Shown here in pieces: positions 14,166 to 20,969 of a DNA stretch of 23,124 bases. The position numbers and the translations under genes are program-made. The stretch covers positions 1 to 23,124 of the forward strand of contig JBCDBY010000028.1 of the NCBI GenBank assembly GCA_039182715.1, in the 5' to 3' direction. The DNA is from JBCDBY01 sp039182715. Lineage in GTDB: Bacteria > Planctomycetota > PLA2. Within the stretch, counting starts at the first letter, position 1, and the number at the start of each line of letters is the position of its first letter. The notes below the pieces were generated by a model that had not been told where the DNA came from, made no database searches, and worked only from the letters and a program-made list of their open reading frames with translations.

Positions 14166-15953
14166 CTACTCCAACGCGCCGCTGTCGAAAACGGGCAGCA
14201 GCGTTCCACCGGAAGCGAGGAAGGCGGCCGTCGACGAGACCATTTCCACCGTGACGCGGGGCGTGATCTCGGGCTGCAGCTGCGGCTGGTGCGTGACGCC
14301 GAAGTCGGCGGTGAAGATCACGAAGCCGCGCACGCCGGCCGGGTCGGAGACCGTCGTGGTGACCGGCGCGAGGCCCATGAGCGCCGCGAGCGGCTCCGTG
14401 CCCGCAAGGGGCCAGAGCGGCACGGCGTTCGGCACCGTCGGGTCGTCGCGCATCTGCATGAGGTGGATCGGGTGCTTCGCCGCCGCCTCGATCGCGAAGT
14501 TGAGCGGGTCGGCCGCGTCGAAGACCGCCTGCAGCGTATCGAGATAGAACTCGTAGGCGGGCGAGCCGGGCAGGATGCCCTGCGCCGCCAGTCCGCCCTG
14601 CAGCAGCGGGCCGAAGCTCGATGCCTCGAGCAGGCGCGCCACGCCACCGCCCGCCATGCCGAGCGAGACGGCGTCGATGCCGTCCTCGAGCGCGACGTAG
14701 GGCGTCCCGATGATGCCGCCCAGCGACAGGCCGAAGAAGCGGATGTCGTTCGCGTCGCAGTCGGGGCCGCCGCCGTCGTAGTCGATGGACGGGATCGAGC
14801 GTGTCAACGTGAAGAGATCGCTGATCGCCTGCCGCCCGTTGTCGCGGAAGTTGAGCAGGTTCTGCAGGTTGATGAAGAAGGTGCCCGACTCGTCGATGAG
14901 GCCGTCCGGCCCCGGCGCGAGCGTCGCGTTGTCGACGAGGTCGAAGTCGTAGGTGCGCTCGCGACCGGCCTGATAGAACGGGTTGGTGCGATCGGTCACG
15001 CCGTGCAGCGGCAGGTCGATGGCGATCGTCGCCTGCCCGGCGGCGGCCATCGCACCCGCTACGGCAAGCATGTCGGTGCGCACCCGCGTGATGCCGTGCT
15101 GGTAGATGACGACGTCCCAGCCGTCGGTCGGCTTGGTGAACCCGCTGTCGGCGTTGGGCACCGTCATGATGAGCGGGATGGTGATGACGCCGCGCTGCGT
15201 CGGCAGCGGCCGGTCGTCGTTCGAATCCCAGAAGCTGCCGAGCGGATCGGTCGGATCGAGGTACGAGGGCACCTCGAGGGTGCCGACGTAGATGTCCGCG
15301 CCGGCGGGCAGGCCGAGCTGATCGGTCGAGAGACCGGTCGGCGCGAGCTGGATGGGACGCGCGATTGTCGCGCCGTGGACCGCTGCCAGGGTTTCGCGCA
15401 CCCGCAGCGTGCGGAAGGCGTGGACGCGGGCGACCGTACGCAGCGGCACGCGGGCGCGCCAGGCGGCGCGGAGCAGCTGTCGCACGACGGTGCCGGCTCC
15501 CTTGCCGGTGCCTTCGAGATCGCGCACGCGCCGGGTGCGACGCAACCGGCGACCGTCCTCGTCACGCACATCGCGTGTCAGCACGGCCAGGTAGCAGGTG
15601 CCCGGCTCGAGCGGACGGAGCGGCAGCACGACGACGTAGGTACCCTCCGCGAACGCGACGAACTCGTCGGCGGTGAGTTCCGATCGATAGCGGTCGTCGG
15701 CGTCGAATTCGAAGAGTCGGACGGTTTGGGCCGCGACGACGGTGGAGGTGTCGAGCACCACACCGGTGTCCACGAGTTGCGGCGCGACCGTGGACTCGCC
15801 GCCGAGCGCGGCGCGCACGTCGATCGGGTTGGACGGATCGGCCAGCTCGGTCGACGCATCGCGGACGGCCTCCAGGAACGGCTCGATCCCGCCGCCGCCG
15901 CACGCGGCGAGGAGAAGGAGCATGGACAGAACGGTTCTACGGACGTGTTGCAC
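14166..15953 (-). CDS. VolA/Pla-1-type extracellular lipase-like lipoprotein (alpha/beta hydrolase)
   Basis: This 595-residue protein starts at GTG after AAAGGGA. It has a lipoprotein signal ending LLLLAAC (Cys18), followed by four glycines, a typical flexible tether. The first about 270 residues match the N-terminal region of Pla-1/cef-type lipases, with an Ig-like strand-rich stretch (FEFDADDRYR, EGTYVVVLPLRPLEPGTCYLAVLT). The hydrolase core has VVIYQHGITRVRTDMLAVAG (oxyanion HG at 286-287), ATIAIDLPLHG, and the nucleophile elbow FGLSLGG with Ser410. Asp503 or Asp504 (MRDDPTVPNA) and His554 (GVTHQPQ) are plausible triad partners. It should hydrolyse lipid or ester substrates at the cell surface. 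Longer starts upstream would bury the signal. It opens the minus-strand run, divergent from the peptidase gene. Confidence 0.82.
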   Translation of the reverse strand: MQHVRRTVLSMLLLLAACGGGGIEPFLEAVRDASTELADPSNPIDVRAALGGESTVAPQLVDTGVVLDTSTVVAAQTVRLFEFDADDRYRSELTADEFVAFAEGTYVVVLPLRPLEPGTCYLAVLTRDVRDEDGRRLRRTRRVRDLEGTGKGAGTVVRQLLRAAWRARVPLRTVARVHAFRTLRVRETLAAVHGATIARPIQLAPTGLSTDQLGLPAGADIYVGTLEVPSYLDPTDPLGSFWDSNDDRPLPTQRGVITIPLIMTVPNADSGFTKPTDGWDVVIYQHGITRVRTDMLAVAGAMAAAGQATIAIDLPLHGVTDRTNPFYQAGRERTYDFDLVDNATLAPGPDGLIDESGTFFINLQNLLNFRDNGRQAISDLFTLTRSIPSIDYDGGGPDCDANDIRFFGLSLGGIIGTPYVALEDGIDAVSLGMAGGGVARLLEASSFGPLLQGGLAAQGILPGSPAYEFYLDTLQAVFDAADPLNFAIEAAAKHPIHLMQMRDDPTVPNAVPLWPLAGTEPLAALMGLAPVTTTVSDPAGVRGFVIFTADFGVTHQPQLQPEITPRVTVEMVSSTAAFLASGGTLLPVFDSGALE

Positions 15954-16093
15954 TGTTTTCCCTTTCGTTGCGGCGCCCGCCCCACGCGGACGCGTCGAGA
16001 GGCTCATTCGCAGCGACCGTGCCAATGCGCCCCGCGCATGGGCGGCGGATTGTCCGAACTCGCCGCGGCAGTTTCGGCGGTAGAAACGTTCGT

Positions 16094-16110
16094 TACTCTT
16101 CGGAGCCTCT
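16094..16110 (+). promoter_or_regulatory. Candidate -10 and weak ribosome site before the M28 peptidase gene
   Basis: TACTCT at 16094-16099 lies 11 bases before the ATG at 16111, and CGGAG at 16101-16105 could pair weakly with 16S rRNA. A TTTCGG at 16072-16077 is 16 bases upstream of the hexamer, a poor -35. The 157-base divergent region (15954-16110) must hold promoters for both directions. I see no convincing -10 for the lipase side. Confidence 0.3.
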
Positions 16111-17109
16111 ATGCAGATCGTCAGCCGCCGCGCGCTCGCGCGCATTTCCGTCCTGTTGCTCCTCCTTGCGGGAAGCGGCTGCGCCTACTGGTGGTTCTTC
16201 CTGCGCATGCCGGGCGAAAGCCACACGGGACCGGTGGGCACGCCGGCGCCGACGCTCGCGGAAGAGCTGCGCGCCGACGTCGAGGCGCTCGCCGGGGAAT
16301 TCGGCCCGCGCGGCGTCTTCTACCCGCAGGCACAGCGCCGGGCCGGCGACTGGATCGCGGCGCAGCTCCAGCGCGCCGGGTACGAACCCGGCCGTCAACC
16401 CGTCACCGCGATGGGTGAGACCTTCGACAACATCGAGGCGGAGCGTCCGGGCAACGAGGAGATCGTGGTGATCGGCGCCCACTACGACACGGCATCCGAC
16501 TCGCCGGGCGCCAACGACAACGCGAGCGGCGTCGCCGCCACGCTCGCACTCGCCCGCCGGTTCGCCGACCGCCCCACCCGCCGCACGCTGCGCTTCGTGC
16601 TTTTCACCAACGAGGAGCCTCCCTTCTTCGCCACCGACGACATGGGCAGCGCGCACTACGCCCGGCGGTGCAAGGAGCGGGGCGAAAACGTCTTCCTCAT
16701 GATCAGTCTCGAGACGATCGGCTACTTCAGCGACGAGGAGAACTCGCAGGAGTTTCCGCTCGCGACCCTCGAGAAGCTCTACGGCAACCGCGGCAACTTC
16801 ATCGCCTTCGTCGGCAACGTCGCGACACACCGCATGACCTACCGCGCCGTCGACGTCTTCCGTGCGAAGGCCGAGATCCCCTCGCACGGCACGACGCTGC
16901 CGGCACTCGTCCAGGGCGTGGACTGGTCGGACCACCGCTGCTTCTGGGAGCAGGGCTATCGCGCGTTCATGGTCACGGACACGGCACCCTTCCGCTATCC
17001 GCATTACCACGAACGGACCGATACGCCGGACAAGCTGCACTACGACAAGCTGGCCCTCGTCGTGGAGGGAATGGAGCATGTGATCGAGGATCTGGTGAAC
17101 GGCGAATAG
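16111..17109 (+). CDS. Membrane-anchored M28-family zinc metallopeptidase
   Basis: This 332-residue protein has an N-terminal hydrophobic anchor (about 12-31); the cysteine at 24 lies in G-S-G-C, a poor lipobox, so a membrane helix is likelier than lipidation. The two-zinc aminopeptidase signature is complete. GAHYDT carries His124, GANDNASG the bridging Asp136, NEEPPF the catalytic and ligand pair Glu168/Glu169, and SLETIGYFS Glu201 where other M28 members have Asp. YPHYHERTDTPDKL carries His300. The ETIGY form with acidic Glu is common in a bacterial M28 subgroup that also has the FSDEENSQ motif seen here. It should remove N-terminal residues from peptides outside the cytoplasm. The next gene begins 36 bases later, so co-transcription is possible. 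Confidence 0.88.
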   Translation: MQIVSRRALARISVLLLLLAGSGCAYWWFFLRMPGESHTGPVGTPAPTLAEELRADVEALAGEFGPRGVFYPQAQRRAGDWIAAQLQRAGYEPGRQPVTAMGETFDNIEAERPGNEEIVVIGAHYDTASDSPGANDNASGVAATLALARRFADRPTRRTLRFVLFTNEEPPFFATDDMGSAHYARRCKERGENVFLMISLETIGYFSDEENSQEFPLATLEKLYGNRGNFIAFVGNVATHRMTYRAVDVFRAKAEIPSHGTTLPALVQGVDWSDHRCFWEQGYRAFMVTDTAPFRYPHYHERTDTPDKLHYDKLALVVEGMEHVIEDLVNGE

Positions 17110-17145
17110 GTGCATCCCTCGGGCGCCGGGCAGCATCCAACCGGC

Positions 17146-18021
17146 ATGAGCAAAACCGAACGCGCCCGCCAGGCCATCCTGGGAGCCCTCGTCGCCGATG
17201 CCGCCGCCATGGGCCTGCACTGGATCTACGACGTCGACCGCGTCGCCGAACTGGGCGGCGCCGAGCCGGAATTCCATCCGCCCGTCGACTACCACCAGAA
17301 GCGTTCGCCCGGCGGCTATACGCACTACGGCGACCATCTGCTCGTCGCGCTGGAGTCGATCGCGGAGAGCGGCGGCCTCGACGTCGAGGACTACCGTGGC
17401 CGCTACAAGCAGCGTTTTAGCGCGGACTACGACGGGTACGTCGACCACGCAACGAAGGACCTGCTGGAGACCGGGCGCGGCGCCGACGACAACCAGGCGG
17501 GCGCGCTCACCAAGCTCGTCGCCTACACGGTGCGCTACCTCGAAGATCCCGAGTTCGAGGCGCGTATCGAGGAGAGCATTCGTGCGACGCACGAAAACGA
17601 GCAGGCGGTCCGCTACGGCGTCGCCGCCGCGTGCGCGATCCGCGAGGCGATCCGCGGGTCGGACGCGCGCGCCTCGGTCGAGGCCGCCTGTCGGACCAGC
17701 GGCGCCGTGAACAAGCAGCTCGAGGAAGTGCTCGCCGCCGAGGACGACGTCATTGCCTACGCGCTGCAACGCGGTCAGACCTGCCCGGTGCCCAACTCGG
17801 TGCCGGTCGCCTTCCACGCCGCGCTTCACGGCGACTCCTTCGAGGAGAGCGTGCGCGCATCGATTCTCTCCGGCGGCGACACGTCGGGGCGCCTGATGGT
17901 CACCGGTGCGATCCGCGGCGCGACCGACGGCGTGCCGGATGCGTGGCTCGCGAAGCTCGGCGATCGCGCGCAGGCCGAGGCGTTGGCGGACCGCGTGGTG
18001 GCGGCCGCCGGCTTGTCTTAG
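17146..18021 (+). CDS. ADP-ribosylglycohydrolase-fold protein, crystallin J1-like, altered metal site
   Basis: This 291-residue all-helical protein opens with RQAILGALVADAAAMGLHWIYD, the start typical of ADP-ribosylglycohydrolase relatives of the crystallin J1 / selenoprotein J kind. Later landmarks are GGYTHYGDHLLVALESI (57-72), GRGADDNQAGALTKL (110-123), CPVPNSVPVAFHAAL and SILSGGDTSGRLMVTGAIRGATDG (239-262). In active hydrolases the two magnesium sites use a T-D-D triplet in the early motif and D-x-D-T in the late one. Here these read Y-G-D-H and D-T-S-G, so several ligands are lost. Removal of ADP-ribose from proteins is therefore uncertain. The ATG at 17146 was preferred to a GTG at 17110, which overlaps nothing conserved. 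Gene symbols are not assignable. Confidence 0.8.
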   Translation: MSKTERARQAILGALVADAAAMGLHWIYDVDRVAELGGAEPEFHPPVDYHQKRSPGGYTHYGDHLLVALESIAESGGLDVEDYRGRYKQRFSADYDGYVDHATKDLLETGRGADDNQAGALTKLVAYTVRYLEDPEFEARIEESIRATHENEQAVRYGVAAACAIREAIRGSDARASVEAACRTSGAVNKQLEEVLAAEDDVIAYALQRGQTCPVPNSVPVAFHAALHGDSFEESVRASILSGGDTSGRLMVTGAIRGATDGVPDAWLAKLGDRAQAEALADRVVAAAGLS

Positions 18022-18031
18022 TCTGAGGGGC
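18019..18031 (+). promoter_or_regulatory. -10-like hexamer overlapping the upstream stop, adjacent to the beta-helix gene
   Basis: TAGTCT at 18019-18024 includes the TAG stop codon of the preceding gene and stands seven bases before the ATG at 18032. GAGGGG in the spacer could alternatively be a closely placed ribosome site, so readthrough from upstream is equally possible. Confidence 0.35.
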
Positions 18032-19546
18032 ATGGGGAGGGAGATCCTCAAGCTCTTCGCCGCCGCGCTCGTGGGTGCGGCGATCACCTACATCTCGCTC
18101 GACAGCGGCACGCCGCGGGCGGCACGCTCCCGTGCGCCCGCGGCGGAAGCCGCTCGCGTCGTGACCGCCTCGTTCGAAGTAACCGAGGAGGAGCGCGGCT
18201 GGATGAAGAGCGCGCTCCGCAAGGAGCGTGAGCGCCGAGAGGACGCGAAGATCGGTCCGCAGGACGGAGGCCTCGACGTCCTGCGGCGCTACACCGAGTC
18301 GCAGGCGGACGTCGATCCCGTCGTGCGTGAATTCGACCGTTTCCGGGCACGCGTGCGTCCCGGCCGCGGAACGCCGGCCCGCCTCGAGGCGACGGACGAA
18401 CCGATCACCATCGTGGAGTTGCCGAAGGGCCGGGAGACCATCGAGTTCGGCCCCGGGGTCTTTCGGATCAAGCGCTCCGGGATCGCGAGCGGACGCATCG
18501 AGCGGCTCGAGATTCGGGGTGCGGGCATGGACCGCACGATGCTGGTCGTCCCGCGGGGCGACATGCTCAGGCCCACCGGTGAAATCGCGCACCTGACCAT
18601 CCGCAACTTGACCCTGGACGGGGGCGAGCGGGGCGGCGCGCTGCTCGACGTGCGCGGACGCGCGTCCGTTCTGTTGGACCGGGTGCGCATGCGCGCCTGG
18701 GCGAGCGGCGGCTACAGCGCTCCGCTCGGCACGAGCGGCGAGGTCTATCTCGCCTGCGACGGCTGCGAGTTCCTCGGAGGGTATTTGGGACGCGGGGGCA
18801 CCCAGGCGCTCGCCGTGCGGGGGACGAGCATCATTTCGATGCGCCGGTGCCTGTTCACGGACATGTACGACACGCTCGGGACGGGGAGTGGCGCCATGGA
18901 ACGAAGCCGCGCTCACTTCGAGGACTGCACCTGGGAGAACGCGCGACTGGTCTACGCCGGGACCGAAGGGGATCCCAAGTTCCCGATCACCGTCCAGGGC
19001 GGCACGGCCCACTACGACAGCCCCGAGAAATGGGGCCGCGACCGAGCGCAGGAAGTCCGCGGCACACGGTTCGAGCCGCGCATCCCGCGCTGCCGCGTGC
19101 GCGACCTGCTGGCTGTGGCGGATGTGGTGGCGCCACTGCTCGCCGACGGCCAGCTCATCCAGGCGGTTCATCTCAAGGCGCCCAACCGGGCGGCAACGAT
19201 GGAGTTCATGGTGAAGGCATGGACCGACCCGCGGCGCGTCGGCAACGGCCCGCGACCCCGGACGAAGTTCCTCGTCACGCTCCGCGACGGCGTTGCGAAA
19301 GTATGGCCGCCGAATCGGAAGCAGGAGAGCCGGTTCCCGACCTCCTACGACGGACACACGCAAGGGGAACACGGCGATATCCGGGAACTCGTGCGCCGGT
19401 CGAGCGTCGATCCGTCGCGCGAGGCGCACGGCATGTACATCGGATCGGCCAGCGTCGACGACGGCGTCGTGAACGCCGTCGGCGTCCGTCACGGCTACCG
19501 CCAGTCCGCCGTCGAGCTCCACATCGACTCCGCCGTGGTGCGCTAG
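18032..19546 (+). CDS. Membrane-anchored right-handed beta-helix protein
   Basis: This 504-residue protein has an N-terminal membrane anchor (about 7-23) and a charged helical linker (EEERGWMKSALRKERERRE). From about 125 to 330 it has short repeated strands of the parallel beta-helix kind: RIERLEIRGAGMDRTMLVV, IAHLTIRNLTLDGGERGGALLDV, VLLDRVRMRAW, VYLACDGCEFLGG, SIISMRRCLFTDM, HFEDCTWENARLVY. Proteins of this shape include pectate lyases and other polysaccharide-active enzymes, but no catalytic residues can be assigned with confidence. The C-terminal about 100 residues are mixed strand and unrecognised. The start is the ATG just before the anchor; a longer frame would begin inside the upstream gene. 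Its TAG stop shares the CTAG palindrome with the convergent permease gene. Confidence 0.7.
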   Translation: MGREILKLFAAALVGAAITYISLDSGTPRAARSRAPAAEAARVVTASFEVTEEERGWMKSALRKERERREDAKIGPQDGGLDVLRRYTESQADVDPVVREFDRFRARVRPGRGTPARLEATDEPITIVELPKGRETIEFGPGVFRIKRSGIASGRIERLEIRGAGMDRTMLVVPRGDMLRPTGEIAHLTIRNLTLDGGERGGALLDVRGRASVLLDRVRMRAWASGGYSAPLGTSGEVYLACDGCEFLGGYLGRGGTQALAVRGTSIISMRRCLFTDMYDTLGTGSGAMERSRAHFEDCTWENARLVYAGTEGDPKFPITVQGGTAHYDSPEKWGRDRAQEVRGTRFEPRIPRCRVRDLLAVADVVAPLLADGQLIQAVHLKAPNRAATMEFMVKAWTDPRRVGNGPRPRTKFLVTLRDGVAKVWPPNRKQESRFPTSYDGHTQGEHGDIRELVRRSSVDPSREAHGMYIGSASVDDGVVNAVGVRHGYRQSAVELHIDSAVVR

Positions 19547-20265
19547 CGGCCGAGGCGGGCGAAGTGGCGCGCGGTCGCGAGCACGTAGATCGCCGTCATC
19601 GGGATCGACGCCAGCAGCCAGAGCGGCCACGCGGCTCCGCCCTCGCTGGCCACCCACCACGCCTTGCAAACGAGGTACGGCGGGTAGAAGGCGAACAGCC
19701 ACTGCCACGATTCGTCGACGAACCAGGCGCCAATCGGGATCGCGGCGCAGACGCCGATGATCTTCATCACGGCGAACGCCTCGACCTTGTTGGTCGCCAC
19801 GCCCGCCAGCAGGAAGGCGAAGAAGGGCGCGAAGAGTGCGCCGGCGAAGGCGCAGCCGACGACCGCCGGCCAGGGCGCAAGACCGACCCCGATCGCCGAC
19901 GCCTGCAACACCGAAAGCACGAACGCGCCGGTGGCCATCACGGCGCCGAGGATGGTGAAGTAGCGCCGCAGCGGCACCGGCGACACCGCCATCGCCGACA
20001 GAACGTTCTCCTCCCGCGAGTCGAGGAGCAGGAAGCCTCCAACCGCCCCCATCATCATCGCGCCCACGCCGATCACGTAGTAGCTCGCGAAGAGCGGGAA
20101 GTACGTCGTCAGGTCGAACCCCGTCACGCGATCCGCGATGGCGGGCAGGACGAAGCGCAGCGCGACCGCCATGCCGAGGGCGATGCCGAGAAGACCGACG
20201 AGAAAACTGTCCCGCATCACGCGAAGCAGGTCGGTGCGCAGGAAGGCGAGGCGCGCGCGCTCCAC
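19543..20265 (-). CDS. ABC exporter permease, second subunit
   Basis: This 240-residue integral membrane protein has about six hydrophobic helices: FLVGLLGIALGMAVAL; YVIGVGAMMMGAVGGFLLL; a helix around VMATGAFVLSVLQ; VVGCAFAGALFAPFFAFLLAG; IIGVCAAIPIGAWFV; and a final one before the basic end. The segment DSREENVLSAMAVSPVPLRRYF is the coupling-type loop seen in ABC-2 permeases between helices 2 and 3. The GTG start lies two bases after the stop of the first permease and seven bases behind GGGAGG. With the adjacent permease and ATPase it would form a heterodimeric exporter like the mycobacterial Rv2688c-Rv2687c-Rv2686c type. The substrate is unknown. Confidence 0.8.
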   Translation of the reverse strand: MERARLAFLRTDLLRVMRDSFLVGLLGIALGMAVALRFVLPAIADRVTGFDLTTYFPLFASYYVIGVGAMMMGAVGGFLLLDSREENVLSAMAVSPVPLRRYFTILGAVMATGAFVLSVLQASAIGVGLAPWPAVVGCAFAGALFAPFFAFLLAGVATNKVEAFAVMKIIGVCAAIPIGAWFVDESWQWLFAFYPPYLVCKAWWVASEGGAAWPLWLLASIPMTAIYVLATARHFARLGR

Positions 20266-20267
20266 CG

Positions 20268-20969
20268 TCAAACCTCCCGGAGCCGAATGTGGCGCCGGAA
20301 CCGCATGGTCGCGTAGAGCATCGACCCCACGACGAGCGCCAACGACATGCCCACGGCGTAGCCCAACGGCACGTCCGCCCCGAACCCCGCGCGCATCAGG
20401 TCGAGCGGGCCCGCGGTCGGCACGATGCGCCACGCCCACGGCTCGCCGATGCCGAGCGGGCCGAGAAACGGCAGCTGCATCACGACCGAGACCAGCGTCG
20501 CGCTCGGGAACAGGAACGCCGTCACGCTGTCGTATGCGCACGCCATGCCGATGCCGATGTAGGTGTAGGAAAGACCGAGCGCCACCAGACCCGCGAGCAA
20601 CCAGGTCGGCTGGACCGCGCCCTCGCGATAGACGAAGGCGAACACGATGGCGCTCTCGAACAGCGCGAATCCGGTCAACGTGACCGCCTTGCTCCGCAGG
20701 TACTCCTGCGCGGTCAGCGGCGAGACGCGCAGCGCGGCGAGCGTGCCGTCGCTTTTCTCCAGCAGCAGCATCGAGGCGCCGAACATGAACGTCGTGCCGC
20801 CGAGCCCGAGCAGATAGAAGAGCGGCAGCACGACGGCCGCCTGATCGGACGCGAAAAAGAACCGACCCGCCAGCCCCATGAGGAGCGCGACCGCGATGCC
20901 GATCGCGTAGAGCTTCGCGCGCGCCTGCAGCCGCACGTCCTGCCGGATGGCGGCCCGCATCCGGCTCAC
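20268..20969 (-). CDS. ABC exporter permease, first subunit
   Basis: This 233-residue membrane protein starts at the GTG of a GTGA overlap with the ATPase gene. The ABC-2 layout is visible. A cytoplasmic N-terminal helix (RAAIRQDVRLQARAKLYAI) precedes helix 1 (IGIAVALLMGLAGRFFF). Helix 2 (LPLFYLLGLGGTTFMFGASMLL) is followed by LEKSDGTLAALRVSPLTAQEYL, the conserved coupling loop of this type (E(K/R)..GTL..L.vsPl....yl). Four further helices run to the basic end. It should pair with the second permease. The order ATPase, permease, permease with tight overlaps is the same as in the Rv2688c operon. The loop sequence argues for an exporter rather than a lipoprotein-release system. Confidence 0.82.
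   Translation of the reverse strand: MSRMRAAIRQDVRLQARAKLYAIGIAVALLMGLAGRFFFASDQAAVVLPLFYLLGLGGTTFMFGASMLLLEKSDGTLAALRVSPLTAQEYLRSKAVTLTGFALFESAIVFAFVYREGAVQPTWLLAGLVALGLSYTYIGIGMACAYDSVTAFLFPSATLVSVVMQLPFLGPLGIGEPWAWRIVPTAGPLDLMRAGFGADVPLGYAVGMSLALVVGSMLYATMRFRRHIRLREV

Noticed and set aside
14289..16418. 709-codon open frame opposite the lipase gene, continuing into the peptidase gene
   Set aside because: It crosses a divergent promoter region and two well-supported genes, and its translation has low-complexity Arg/Glu/Ala composition.
16093..18087. 664-codon open frame on the minus strand opposite the peptidase and ADP-ribosylglycohydrolase genes
   Set aside because: It spans two clear genes and their gap; no signal, domain or plausible start. 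It is a GC-driven shadow.
17900..19708. 602-codon open frame on the minus strand opposite the beta-helix gene
   Set aside because: Basic, Arg/Ala/Pro-rich composition, no motifs, and overlap with three supported genes.
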